From positions 13,102,159 to 13,166,158 of the forward strand of contig OX393580.1 of assembly GCA_947652605.1 (NCBI GenBank): 64,000 nt of DNA. The letters run 5' to 3'. The DNA is from Elmis aenea. Its lineage: Eukaryota; Arthropoda; Insecta; Coleoptera; Elmidae. Positions 43,339 to 55,035 of the stretch are shown one piece after another (position 1 is the stretch's first letter; each line of letters starts with the position of its first letter). The position numbers and the translations under genes are program-made. A model generated the notes under the pieces. That model was given only the letters and a program-made list of their open reading frames with translations. It ran no database searches and had not been told where the DNA came from.

Positions 43339-44466
43339 CAGCGGCGTGCGGTCCATGGATGCGTTGGATGCGGCGCATCCCCTAAAATTCACGTCAAGAA
43401 TATTTTTTTCCCGTATCATATTTGAATTTCGTGTAGCTTTATTTCGCTTTGATTTTATTTTTTGTTACGTGATAATTTTATTTATTATATACGATGTTTT
43501 GCTTGCTCGAAAATTTGCGTTATATAATCTACATCCAGCGAGCGGCTGACGAAATGCGTGCGATGCACAGCACTAACGTTTGTGAGCCCGACCGAGGGTA
43601 GCTATGCTGATTGTGGATACAAAATTCGCGTTCTGGGCGCATGCGTACTGCGATGCAGTCCATAGCCTATTGCCCGTGTTGTGGCTTACTTTAACAGCTA
43701 CGGGAAGCGATTACTCTCATGGTTCCTCTGTGTTAATATGATAGGGCAGCCGCACTCCATTGTTATTACCGCACGCTGCAAAATAATCATTTCCGTTGTA
43801 AATTGATTTTTGTTTACTTTCTTTAAATCAAGCTTCTTCTATTTAAATAAGCTTAACTCTATTTTTAGTGCACTGTTTCGCTACTTATAATTTTGCTTAT
43901 TATTTAATACGACCCATAATATGGATGAAACTGTAGTTAATAATAATTGCAATTTTTGATTGAAAATTTAAAGAATATGAAAAGAATTTTCCGGATTTTC
44001 TATTACAATCACTTCAGCCAACTTATGGAAAATACTTTGATTTTATGAAGTTAAAAAGTCAATTAGTTTACGTGTACTCGACTCCCGACTTTCATTTAAA
44101 ATCTATAAATTGCATGAATTAATTGTGAAAGATGAGCTAAAAGATGTTTTGACAGAAGTATTTAAATTAATACATTAATTTGCACTATACCTTCCACGAG
44201 CGCATCGGCTGAACGATCGTTTTCAACAATGAAAAGAATAAAAACATTCACCAGAAGCAGCCAAAATGACGATAGACTGTCTGCTCTCGCTTTAATATCA
44301 ATTGGAAAAAAATTATTGCTAAATATAAAAAATAAAAAAAGGTTGTATGATGTTGCTATAGACGAATTTTGTAAAAAAGATCGTAGAATAAAATTAATTA
44401 AAAAAAAAATAATTGTTCGTTTTTTTGGACAGCATCCCCTGGTTGAAAAGTCACCGCACGCCACTG
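43339..44466 (+). mobile_element. hAT element with perfect 8-bp target duplication
   Basis: GTAGACAT (43331-43338) is followed by CAGCGGCGTGCGGT; the other end ACCGCACGCCACTG is followed by GTAGACAT (44467-44474). An 8-bp duplication and CAG...CTG ends of this form define hAT elements. At 1.13 kb it is internally deleted: only the C-terminal part of the transposase remains. Confidence 0.93.
43921..44405 (+). pseudogene. hAT transposase C-terminal (dimerisation) remnant
   Basis: Blocks read in order: FDFMKLKSQLVYVY, ELIVKDELKDVLTEVFKLIH, then after a shift CTIPSTSASAERSFSTMKRI, TFTRSSQNDDRLSALALISI. The last two are the hAT C-terminal dimerisation domain (usual form LPVSTASAERSFSxLKRIKxxLRSxMxxxRLSxLxxLxI). 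At least one frameshift lies near 44172. The catalytic core and the BED zinc finger are missing. The plus frame continues by chance through the right terminus into flanking DNA to 44612. Confidence 0.85.
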
Positions 44467-44735
44467 GTAGACATGAGCAATACCAAAAGGGATATATCAT
44501 GTTTTGCCCACCTCCCTTTTTACAGATATCAATATTTGCCACTGCCCTTAGCCCTCTCGTCTGTAAAATTTTGACTTATCGAATTGTGCCAACTTATGAA
44601 AACCTCTTTTAAGAAGACATTTTAACTGAAAACTAAAAAATGAAAATTTTGGACATATCAACTTCTGCCATACCACCACTCAAATAAGATACCAAAAATA
44701 ATTACAATTTTTGTTTATTATTTAAATACTGTAAT

Positions 44736-45205
44736 TTTCGCCCACAATTCTTCGCTTCCACAATTCTTCGCCTACACAATTCTTCGCCGCCACAATTTTG
44801 CGCAGCATACAAGCATAGCACAAATTTCGTTTGTGAATGTGATTGTTTTTATTTATAACGTAATTTTTACAGATGATTTTACATTAGCCTAAAGTTGTTT
44901 CTTGTATATTAATACTACTTCTTCTTTTAATATTATGTTTAAAAATTGCTACATAAATAGCGCATGTTGTGATTTTTAACCTTGTTTATGTTATTATAGT
45001 CTTAATAAAAATTAAATTAACCTAACCTAATGTAATAATCTGTAAAAATTACGTTATACATAAAAATAATCGCATTTACAAACAAAATTTGTGATATGCT
45101 TGTATGGGGCGAAGAATTGTGGCGGCGAAGAATTGTGTAGGCGAAGAATTGTGGCCGAAGAATTTTGGGCGAAGAATTGTGGGCGAAGAATTGCGGGCGA
45201 AGAAT
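44736..45205. repeat. foldback with tandemly repeated ends (GCGAAGAATTGTGG)
   Basis: The left end holds four copies of (C)CACAATTCTTCGCC between 44736 and 44804; the right end holds seven copies of GCGAAGAATTGTGG between 45106 and 45205, period 14-16 bp, in inverse orientation. Inside lie single-copy inverted arms (AAATTTCGTTTGTGAATG against CATTTACAAACAAAATTT). Tandem arrays at inverted ends are the architecture of Foldback/Galileo elements of flies. No gene is inside. Confidence 0.9.
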
Positions 45206-45464
45206 GTTTTGGACACGATTTAAAATAGAGGATAGCAAAATGCAAAAATAGCAAAATAAAATTTACGAAATGGAGTTTCCTGAAATTTTTAGTAGGTATA
45301 TTTTTATTTAATTTAACTACTTCTAAATTATTTTTATCAACAATAGTTTATCGAAGACTTCTAATTATTTTTTTTTACTTTTGTTGTTTGTTATTGTTTA
45401 TTTTGATTATTCTAATGTTTGCTTAAAATAAAAAGTTTTAAACAAAAGACACTTTTATAAACCG

Positions 45465-46095
45465 CATCATTCAAAAAGTCTGCAACACATGGAGATGTCT
45501 TTTATTATCGATTTCTCAGAAAATGTTATTCTTGAGGAAAGTTGGTGCAGTCTTAAACTAATTTTAAGTTTAAAAAAAGTTCTATAACACTAGATTTCAG
45601 CGATTTAAAAAATATTCGCAAAGTAAAGTGCCCTTCTTTTAAAAGTAACAAAAAAGTTTAAAGGAAAAGATTATTGTTAATTCTAAACAACTCTTTTCTT
45701 TTAACTTTTTTTGAAACTATCCAAATAAGGGCACTTCACTCTTGTAAATATTAAAAAAATCGCAAATCCATTTTTATTGAATTTATTTAGTCTCTGCACA
45801 AACTTTTAACATGAAAAGAATTTTCGCAGAAATCAATAATAGAAAACTTTTTTATTTGTTGCAAATTTTTGAAGATGAAAATTCTTAAAAAATAAAATTT
45901 GGTATTTTAACGTCTAATTTCGTATGAAGTCATCGCTTTGGTTTCTAAACAACTCTTTCTCATAGGATTTTTTTATCTCCTAAAATAAGTACACTTTACT
46001 CTTGCGAATGTTTAAACAATCGCTAAAATCTAGACTCATATGAATTTTTATTAAACTCTTTTCGATCTTAAAATTTTTAAATGGCACGAAGCAGT
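45465..46095. repeat. three further copies of the 24.0-kb repeat
   Basis: 45465-45640 and 45730-45885 form an inverted pair; 45950-46090 is a third partial copy. Shared words are CAATAATAGAAAACTTTT-like, TTTCTCAGAAAATGTTATTC and CACTTTACTCTTGCGAAT. Confidence 0.55.
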
Positions 46096-47464
46096 AAGAT
46101 ATGTGCGACAAAAAGATTCAAAACAATCCTTGAAAGAAAAAAGATAGAATCCCATACGTTGTCATTGTGAGTTTAATCCATTTCCTAATTACTTAATTGG
46201 AAATAAAAGCTCGCTCACTAGTAGCAGTAATAAGTGTGATAATAATACGGATTTAAAATGAAGAACCAAATCAATATCGGCATTTTCTGTTAAAATTTAT
46301 TTGATTGCAAAACAGTTCTGCTACACTTTAAATTTTATACATCTACCAGAAACCAGAACAGTTTTACCGACGCAATTGTAGTTCTTTATCTACAAAAAGT
46401 ATTTTAAAAACATAGTTGTAGATAGTTCAAAAACAAGAAAGAAATGAAAATGTATTATTAAACTTATCGCATGCTATATCGTTACTTATTTCAATTTTAA
46501 AATATATATTATTAAAAATTCATGACCAGCGAAGATAGTTAAATTTACATATCTTATCTCAACGCTACCGTCATTCCCGTTCTAGTAAAACGAACTCATA
46601 ATTTTGCAGCAGTTCCACTATTTCAACGAGAAAATATGAGCTAGTGCAGTCAGATGTATAGAAATAACAATTTTGCGGAGTTCCGTAACGCAGAAAACGT
46701 ATAAATATCTAAAGGAAGATAATCAAAAAATTACACTCAAAGTAAAAGTTACAATTTACATTTAAAAATTAGGGCGGTTACTTCTTCCCCACTCATATTT
46801 CGTTAACCCTCGCAACACTGAATTTACGAACAATATTAACATTTAAATTAGGTGCTAACTATTACAGCTGCATAAATAAACTAGGGAATAGTAAGGTGTA
46901 ATACAAACCGTTTTCAAACTTTCACGAACAATACTGACATCTGAAATCATAAATTCACGTCTTATGATCTAATTCTTATCGGTAGAATATATTTTATTAT
47001 AATTTTCCTAATAAAACTATTAGCAAAATCGCAAAATCTTCATAGGTATACTAAAAGGTCAGCAATCTTAAGTAACACAAAATTTAATTAAATTCTATTT
47101 CTACCAACAAATGACGCTAAAATATGGAGCTTAGAAGACTTGCGAACGCTCTCAGTCCAGAGCTTAAAATATATGTCTGGCTACTAAATTAAGATATTTG
47201 TGTAAGTAAAACTGTGTCATTCATTTAAAATAATATGATTTTAATTAAAATGTCGTCTCCAAAATAACTAACGCGAAAGGTGAGTTAGAGAATGAATTAT
47301 TGATTAAATAAATGGAGGTTATAAAAGAAGTACTTATTATGGTTGTGGCAAATAAATAAAATATCTGTAACATTAATCCACGTTTAACGATTATTTTAAT
47401 TAGGAGAAAATTCTGAATTTTAATATTCCTTTTTTGTATGATGTTATTACTAGTTAATATTTTT
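46096..47464. other. no feature seen
   Basis: Long A+T-rich stretch; no frame over 60 codons and no repeat end recognised. Confidence 0.4.
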
Positions 47465-47806
47465 ATACCGGGTGGTTCAGTTTAACTGTTGTACCCCTAT
47501 AACTTTGTTATTTTAAGAGAAAACCCCTACAAACAATATATTTTTACAAATCGTGGAAAATTCTCTATCGAATGACGTTTTTTCTACAATGAAATATGTC
47601 AGACTAGCGATAGTCAACTTTTGTTCACACTTTTGTTTTGAAAGTTCATGGTACCTATACCTTTTCTGCTTGGTTTTGATAGAGAATGAAATTTCAAGTC
47701 CGATAATTAATTAAAAAATTAGCATAGGTACATGGGAACATTTTTGAGCAAAATAAGTTTAAAAATTATTTAATATTTTTCACAAAATCAAAGTATTTGA
47801 CTAGAC

Positions 47807-48085
47807 CAGGAGTCGGCAACCTTTTTTTTCAATTAGGGCGCAATATAAATTGAAAAGTTATTGGGGGGCACCCGAAAAAAAACAACTTCAAAACATTATA
47901 GTAGTAGTGGCCTTATGGACGTAAAACATAAAGTTCAAATTCGCACATTTCGGTCTCTTGGCAATGCCTATGAGCGTACCATAGAACTGATTTCCCAACA
48001 CCGTATGTGTGTAATATAGTGAGGGCGCATAAAAATCTCACCGAGGACGCCATGGCGTCCGCGGGCGCCGCGTTGCCGGCCCCTG
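47807..48085. mobile_element. hAT MITE, target duplication GACTAG(A/G)C
   Basis: GACTAGAC (47799-47806) precedes CAGGAGTCGGCAACC; GTTGCCGGCCCCTG precedes GACTAGGC (48086-48093). The mirror arm near 48340 reads GTTTTGTTTAGTCAAATA without the element, which gives the empty site. 279 bp, no gene; the 60-codon minus frame (47913-48095) is chance. Confidence 0.9.
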
Positions 48086-48554
48086 GACTAGGCAAAACAC
48101 GATCGCTGTGGTAATTGACAGTTTAAAACTTGTTTCATTGTGTCTTATTATTTTTCGACGAAAAAACATTATCTTGTGAACATTAAATTGAAAATGGACC
48201 CTCTGTCAATTTGTTTTTGTAAGTGTGTACCTACTTAAGGCCTTTCAATTTAATATTCACAAAATAATGTTTTTTTTCTCGAAAAATAATAAAACACAAT
48301 TAGACAAGTTATAAACTGTCGATTGCTACTGCGATCGTGTTTTGTTTAGTCAAATATGTACAACGATTTTGTGAAAAATAATAATAAATTTTTAAGCTCA
48401 TTTTTCTCAGATATTTTTCTATGTATGCTTATGTTTTTAATGCAATATTGGATTTAAAATAAAATTCTTTTTCTACGACCGCTAATGTAAATGACTCTTA
48501 CAACCTCCATGCATAGTAAGTGGGTCCTTACGCACGGTAAGCAAAAAGCACAGT

Positions 48555-48790
48555 TTTTTAAAGAAATGATCAAAGTAGACTCACGTCAAACACTTCCTGC
48601 ATGCCGAGTAAGCGGTCATAACGCACGGTTAGCAAAACGCACACTTGTCTAGAAATGTCAAAGTAGGCTTACGTCAAAATTGACAAGAAGACGTAATTAC
48701 TTACATCTGTATATTAGCCAAAAAGCCGTTCAAATCGTAGGTTTTATGTGATCGTAGAAAAAGTAAGCTGCATAACACGAGTGGCGTCCT
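48555..48790 (-). repeat. dispersed repeat, inverted partner of 42.8 kb
   Basis: Inverse of 42791-42985 over nearly all its length, with about 40 extra bases containing GCGTTATGACCGCTTAC (read on the minus strand) that are missing from the other copy. Confidence 0.75.
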
Positions 48791-48949
48791 GATACGCCGC
48801 ATCCTTTGCTTATTCATTGTACAAAAAACATCTGAACGTTATTTGATAGAGAATTCGCTGTGATTTACAATAATATGAGGTTTATAGGGGTTTCCTCTTT
48901 AAATATCAAAGTTATGGGGGGCGACATTTAAACTAAATCATCTAGTGTA

Positions 48950-50029
48950 GGTAAATGAGAATATTTTGTGTTCTTCGTTAAGTTCCATAGTGTTGCATTT
49001 TCTTGATCATAAGTTAAGAGCTGTGTTTAATACAGTTCAAATAAGAACGGAAACAATAGGCAACCATGACGTACACTCTTATTAACAATAAATTTATCTT
49101 GTAGGAAGAAGTTTTTTTATTGGATCGCTCAAAATACTAAAGACACGAAATTTTTGTTTAATTTATTATTGTTATGAATCTAAAGACTCGGGGAAATAAT
49201 CATTCAAAACGTTTGATCCCAAATATATTCGCAAGTCATTATTATAAAAAAAAAAATACACACTCAGATGAAGTACACATAAAAAAAATAAAAATAAAAT
49301 TGAGTAGTAAAACTTACATAAACTTTGTAATAAAACACGGCGGATAATACGGTTTTGTAAAGGGGAGGCAATAATCCCTAAGATGGCCCTTAAAACATGC
49401 ACTTTTTATGATTCGATTTCAGTTGCAATGGCATTCTAAATATTTTATAGACCAGAATTGAAACGTAACTTATTTTTGAAAGTTTCTGATAGATGGAGGC
49501 GCCAGCATCCCTCATTTGCCTGCCGTGAGTAATTACCTGTTTGTCGGTATAAAATTCTTGTTCTATCCCCGCTTTTTACGACCGAATATTGTAAAACCCT
49601 TGTCGGTTATACCCCACTAACTCAGCTAATATTATCGCTGGGGTTTTAAGGTAAAAAACAAAAAACGAAAGAATTGTATTCCAAGCTTTTTCGATTTCAA
49701 AAACTATGAATAAATAAATAAGTAATATGTAAGTTAATACAATGGTAAAAATAAATACCGCGATTTTGATGATCATTCAACGATTTTTAAGGAATGATTT
49801 GATTACATTGTTTTACAACATAATTTATCAATTTAAATTTGTATTTCATCTACAAAATTCAGAATGGGTTAGCCATAAATTTGAATGACGCAAAAAAAGT
49901 TTCCTACTTCAAACAACGATTACTCTTCTTCTCCTTCTCCTTTTATCATTGCACTTTATTGTCCGTTACTATATTTGAATATCTGCTTTTATTTGTCTTT
50001 GTTCCAATTGGTCTATCCAGCGTTCCTTC
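48950..50029. other. no feature seen
   Basis: The 76- and 66-codon frames here are hydrophobic and A+T-driven, with no family resemblance. Confidence 0.35.
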
Positions 50030-50510
50030 AGCCTTCAGAAGCTTCTACCTTTTGCTCAATACTCAATGAATTTTCTGGGAGTAGGTGTTCACCCATTCCA
50101 TCAATGTAACCGTACCATTGTTGTCGATACATTTAAATTTTATCTATTAATGTTTAGCTCTTCTATAACGTCTGTGCTCCTTTTTCTGCCTTGCAAATGT
50201 ATCCAGTCACCTTTCTTTTCTAAACCCGCTATGTTCTCCTCGTAATATATCCTCTGTAATGAGGTTTAGTATTTCCGTTAAAATACTTTCTTCGCATATA
50301 TTTGGTAGGCTGTGTTTTTAGGAGGCTTATCCCTCTATAGTTGTTGCAATTTGAGCCTATTTTAAACATTAGTACGATCAGTGCGATTCTACATTCTGTA
50401 GGGACGTCTCTCTTGCTAGCACAGATTCAGTAATTTAAGAAATCCCGTTTAACTTCATATAGAAAGCGTTTCATGAGTTCACCGTTAACTCCCGTGCAGC
50501 CTCAGCTTTG
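50030..50510 (-). pseudogene. LINE reverse transcriptase N-terminal remnant
   Basis: On the minus strand: CRIALIVLMFKIGSNCNNYR, GISLLKT, then in a neighbouring frame TAYQIYAKKVF, then RGEHSGFRKE. This is the WxxALIVPIFKKGDxxxCxNYRGISLLNTAYKIYAK...GEEQxGFR block at the start of the RT palm. Several frameshifts and stops. Neither the endonuclease nor the catalytic FADD part is present. Confidence 0.65.
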
Positions 50511-50685
50511 CGATGTTTTGATTTTTTTTAAAGTCTTTGTTGGTTTTTCCATATCCGCACAAGGGGCGTGAGAGGTATGACAAGCTACAATAATTAGAAA
50601 AAGTGCTAACAAAACGGAAGATAGATAAAACATTAATAACGGAAACAAAAAAGAAACTGAACTACACTTAAGATGTGCATCAATA

Positions 50686-51651
50686 TACAGGGTGTTTCTT
50701 AAATATTGCAAAAAAACTTCGGGAGGTAATTCCTTATTGAAAATTAAGGGGGGCTTTTATAAGTTACACCCCCCTAAACTGGAGCGGTAAAATTAGGTTT
50801 TATTTTATTTCTCAAGTTTGGATAAATGTAGGAGAATGATATTTGGTAGATGACATACTTATTAAAAGGTTTCTAATAGTAATATTTTCAATCATCTCCT
50901 ACCTCCACAGGGAGCTGAAAAGTGCGACCCCTGTTGGTTTTTTTTATCAGAACTTTTTGGATGCTTGAAATTTTGCAATTTAAAAATTTTTCTTTGAAAG
51001 TTCGATTTATTTGAATTTTTTTTATTTCTTAAATTTTCCTGCAAAACCTACAGTTTTTGAGTAAAAAATTAAATGAGTGAACATGAACCATTAAATATTC
51101 TAAAATTGACGGGTGTTATCGTGTTGTCAGCTCTTAAACTTCAAAATCAATTACACCCGTCAATTCTACCCAATATGAACATAAACAAACCATGGTAACC
51201 ACCAAAATGAATCGTTTTATTTTAGAATATGCAATAGTTCATGTTCACTCATTAAATTTTTTACTCAAAAACTGTAGGTTTTGTAGGAAAATTTAAAGAA
51301 TTAAAAAAATCTAAATAAATCCAGCTTTCAAAGAATTTTTTTTTAAATTGCAAAACTTTAAACTTCCAAAAGGTTCTGATAAAAAAACAACAGCCTCTTG
51401 TGAAGGTTGGAGATAATTAAAAATATTACTATGGGAAACCTTTCAATAAGTATCAAACAACTACCAAATGTCATTCTCCTACACATCTTCAAATTTGAGA
51501 AATAAAATAAAAACTTATTTTTACCGCTCCTCTTTAGCGGGGGTGTAACTCCGAAAGGAAACGTCTAAAAAAATTATATAAACACCCCCCTTAATTTTTG
51601 ATAAGGAATTACCTCCCGAAGTTTTTCGCAATATTTAAGAAACACCCTGTA
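50686..51651. repeat. foldback element, TACAGGGTGTTTCTTAAATA ends (copy 2)
   Basis: Exact inverted ends TACAGGGTGTTTCTTAAATA. The arms (about 400 bp) align throughout with those of 36959-38011. The centre carries AATTGACGGGTGTTATC and its inverse. No gene. Confidence 0.9.
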
Positions 51652-52762
51652 TAATAATATACAGTGGAGTAAATCAGAACAGCAGAGCAGTCGAAGATGT
51701 AGCAATATTATTCAATAAAAAGTGGACACTGACCATTTACAGATACGAATGGGTTAACGAAAGAATAACTTAGGTTAGATACCATACGTCACGTGATACC
51801 CAACGACATTATGCATATATGCACCAGAAGAGGGAAGGAAACAACAATGATTTCGGCTGACAACTTTTTTAATGTGTTAAATACACACCAATATAGTATA
51901 TGTAATTTGAACGTGATATCACTAACTGTGTGTTTAGTAATTATTGGCAATAATTTATAACCGCAAGACACTCAAAGAACCAGCTAAAAATAAAGTGTTC
52001 ATCTAAAAATTACTTACTCGTTGCGGAACCAATAAACTATTTGCCATTTTAACGAGGACACACAAAACTCGCATTGTGTATGAAACCACATATTAAACTT
52101 TATTGTTCACCAAAATTAATGTACGATCATTGAGATTTTCCGCACGATAGGTTGAATTACGTTTAAAAGTCTGCACGTCTCATTACCTTTAAAGTGTCAG
52201 GTACACTGCGGTGTATATTCCAGTCTGGCCTGCTTAGGCCCGAACGACAACATTCTTGTTGCATATCCATATTTTTGTCAGAGATGCCGACATCCTATAC
52301 TTCATTCTGCTCATTAAAAGATGTAGGTTAGACCGTGAAATAAAATTGGCGGAAAACACTAGCAGAATATTACTTTGACCGTTGAATATCCGTCAAGTTT
52401 GACTTAAAAATCGCAACTTTAAATACAAATATAATATGCCGTTATAATATAAGGCCTTATATTCAAACTCAAACAAATAAATTGGGTTTTGATGACAAAA
52501 AAAGACAAATAAAAACACTAAAAATGCAACGCCTTTTTCTGTGATTGTAGCAGATGGTTGGACAATCTACACATCTAATAATTTGGTTTATTTGTAGAGT
52601 GGGGTAAAAAATTATAAAATACGATGTGCATTCATTCTATATTCAAGAATGGCTTTTTCATGTACACAGAATATGTCACGTTATACACAAGTAAACATAT
52701 TCAAACAAATCGCAATTTTTGTTTTTGTATATCGTATATATTAAAGTTTTTAAAAAATTAAT
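51652..52762. other. no feature seen
   Basis: A+T-rich DNA; no supported frame or repeat end. Confidence 0.4.
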
Positions 52763-53880
52763 CAGGGCCGGTCAAGTGGGGGGTGCAGTGAGTGCAATGC
52801 ACCCGGGCCCCCGACTTGGGGGCCCCATAATGGCATTTATAAAAAATATTTTGTAAACTTTGTGCCACCGAAAAAAAAATGTATCAGGTTTAATGAAATG
52901 AAGACTAAAAATAAAAAAAAAAGACAGACGTAAAGTAAGATTAGCTTCAAACAGTGAATAAAAAAGGCAGAAACAGAAGATGTAATTTTGGAACAGTGTA
53001 AATTGTATAAGCCGTAATGTCGATTTAGATGAAAAGCCAAAATAAAGAAATTAAAACTCACGCAAGAAATACAAAAAAAGATTATAATAAATTATTAGCT
53101 TCACAGACATGACATTTTAAAAACAGTAAAACAATTGTTCAAGAACTAGGGGGAAGTGTGAAATTTCCTACCTATCGAATCTAAAAAAAAAAACGAGTTT
53201 TTAGTGATATAGGTACTGATGAAACTTTAGATGACCCTGTAGAAAGTATAAGATTTTTTTGTTTTATTCCCTTATCGACATTTTGATTTCTTAAATAGAC
53301 GAACGATATAATATAACAGTTATTTAAATTTTAGAAGATTATAAAATATAAAATTTTTTGTCTAAGAAAATTGCTTTCCTGAAATGTTAAAAGAATATGT
53401 AAATAAACTTTGTGAAAAACTTTTGGATGTTCTAATCTAAATGAATATAAAGAATTTACAAACGAAGTTATTTAATATAAAATGTAATAGAATAAAAATC
53501 CCCATTCAAAATCAAACCATTAATCTGCTTAAATTTATCCTATAAAATAATTATTATAAAAGTTTCACAAACATTAACATTACACTTGGAATTTATTTAA
53601 CACTTCCGGTAACTGTGGCCAGTGCAGAACGCTCGTCTAATAAAGTAAAGTTATTTGAAAATACCTCAGATAAACATACAATGTCTCAACTTCCAAGACT
53701 TAATTCTTTAGCAATGTTATCCATCGAAAATATAGAAAATGAAATGACAGACTGAAGATATAATTAAAAAATGATATGTTCAATGCCCAAGTATACAATA
53801 ATTAAAGTCTTAAAAAATATATATGTTTTAGCAATAATGGTAGTACGGTTAAAGAGCAACATTTTGATAATAAAAAATGT
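52763..53880 (+). mobile_element. degenerate hAT element, left end and transposase tail
   Basis: The G+C-rich left end CAGGGCCGGTCAAGTGGGGG is followed by CGGGCCCCCGACTTGGGGGC, typical of one hAT group. A broken coding stretch follows on the plus strand and ends in the C-terminal domain at 53576-53755. A matching right end is not visible before 53.9 kb. Confidence 0.6.
53576..53755 (+). pseudogene. hAT transposase C-terminal dimerisation remnant
   Basis: The frame reads NITLGIYLTLPVTVASAERS, SNKVKLFEN, HTMSQLPRLNSLAMLSIENI, ENEMTD, then stops. This matches the hAT C-terminal domain (ALRxLLTLPVTVASAERSFSKLKLIKxxLRSTMSQERLxxLAxLSIE), with the SFSKLK phenylalanine lost. Upstream fragments such as FGCSNLNEYKEFTNEV fit the same protein but are split by stops. 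Confidence 0.8.
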
Positions 53881-54707
53881 TACATCGGAAGATATAGGGT
53901 GTCCTTTTTTTTTTTAAATTGTTTTTATTATAGCGCAAAAATGGGACAGCTGAAAATAATTTTACGACGTATCTTTTTAAAACAACAATTTTATGTATTG
54001 AACTTTTTTTTTATCTCCCATGGGCGCCTGACACACTGCTGCAGGACCTTGTAGCCTGTATATAGTTGTTCTTCGAAGCTTTCTCGCAATAAATATAAGT
54101 TTAACTTTCATTTATGAATATTAAAGTACTTTACAATTTTTTTTTATCATCACATTATCAAATACCGTAACTATGTCACTTACTACAGAATTGAAAAACC
54201 GGCACTTGCATATATTGCCGACTGTACTCTACCCGACACATTTTATTTTAATTCTCATTCACATACATTTAGCACACAAACGACATTCGTATGACAAGAC
54301 CACTTAGAAGTCCATAATTTAAAATAAACAAAGTGTATTTCCACAGCAATTTCAGAATTATTCCCGTTATTAGCTTTATTGACACATCACCCCTTTTAAA
54401 TGTTTAAACACTGGCAAACATGCAATACGACGGATTGTTATACTGTTATTTAAGCTTTGTGAGTGGCAGCGCTGTTTCAATAAACTTTCAGTTTCAACGA
54501 AAACTGTAACAATTTCAAAATTGAAACAAGGCTTTTTAACTTTTACACACAAACATGTAAAATATGTGAAGTATATAACAGCGCGAAGACGTTGTGACAC
54601 TTTCCACTTCAAATTGAATTTTAATAATTTCGACCAGCTTAATAAGTATTTTAAATATCATCGTCTTCGTTGCAATGTGCATATTTTGACATTTAAAACG
54701 TCCAGTA
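53881..54707. other. no gene; solo repeat end at 53.89 kb
   Basis: TATAGGGTGTCC at 53894 resembles a TACAGGGTG terminus without a partner. The 78-codon minus and 76-codon plus frames at 54.4-54.75 kb overlap each other and have no family resemblance. Confidence 0.35.
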
Positions 54708-55035
54708 TACAGGGTTCTCGTTTTTCAACGGCCACTATGGGGATCTCGTAAACGGGAAGGGTTACGACTTCGGTTAAATTAGGGCAAAGTTGTATATTCA
54801 GGTGCTTAATAATTTGACGTAAACAGAACTTATCTAGCTTTCTTAGTTTATGAAAGATAGGGGAAAAAGTAATAAAGTGGATGTTTGTTTTTTGCCCGTA
54901 ACTTTTTCATTTGATGTGAAATTTCAATTCTGTAAAACTTTTTTCATTCCACTTTTTGCAAGGAAACAAAATCCCCAATTATATGTTCCATGCGACGTTT
55001 CGCTTCTTTTAAACCATCATCAGGTCAATTTTTTC
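54708..55035 (+). repeat. solo end of a TACAGGGTG-class repeat
   Basis: TACAGGGTTCTCGTTTTTCA is followed at 54738 by GGGGATCTCGTAAACGGGAA and CGGTTAAATTAGGGCAAAGT, close to the 19189 family. GCGACGTTTCGCTTCTTTTA near 54990 resembles the GAAGAGACGAAACG word of the 9.0/20.1-kb repeat, inverted. No partner end. Confidence 0.6.

Larger units (their letters stand above)
47465..48949. repeat. foldback element, TACCGGGTGGTTCAGTTTAA end, with insertions
   Basis: The left end TACCGGGTGGTTCAGTTTAA and ACCCCTATAACTTTG are mirrored at the right by CAAAGTTATGGGGGGCGACA and a worn end near 48949. The inner arms include TGTGAACATTAAATTGAAA and its inverse. The left arm contains a 279-bp hAT MITE (47807-48085); the right arm contains the dispersed repeat at 48555-48790. 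Confidence 0.75.

Noticed and set aside
44229..44612. 127-codon plus frame as one intact protein
   Set aside because: Its first 60 residues are the hAT C-terminal domain; the rest reads through the right terminus into flanking DNA by chance.
45015..45035. Insect telomere repeat (TTAGG)n
   Set aside because: TTAACCTAACCTAA contains only about two units inside a foldback; chance in A+T-rich DNA.
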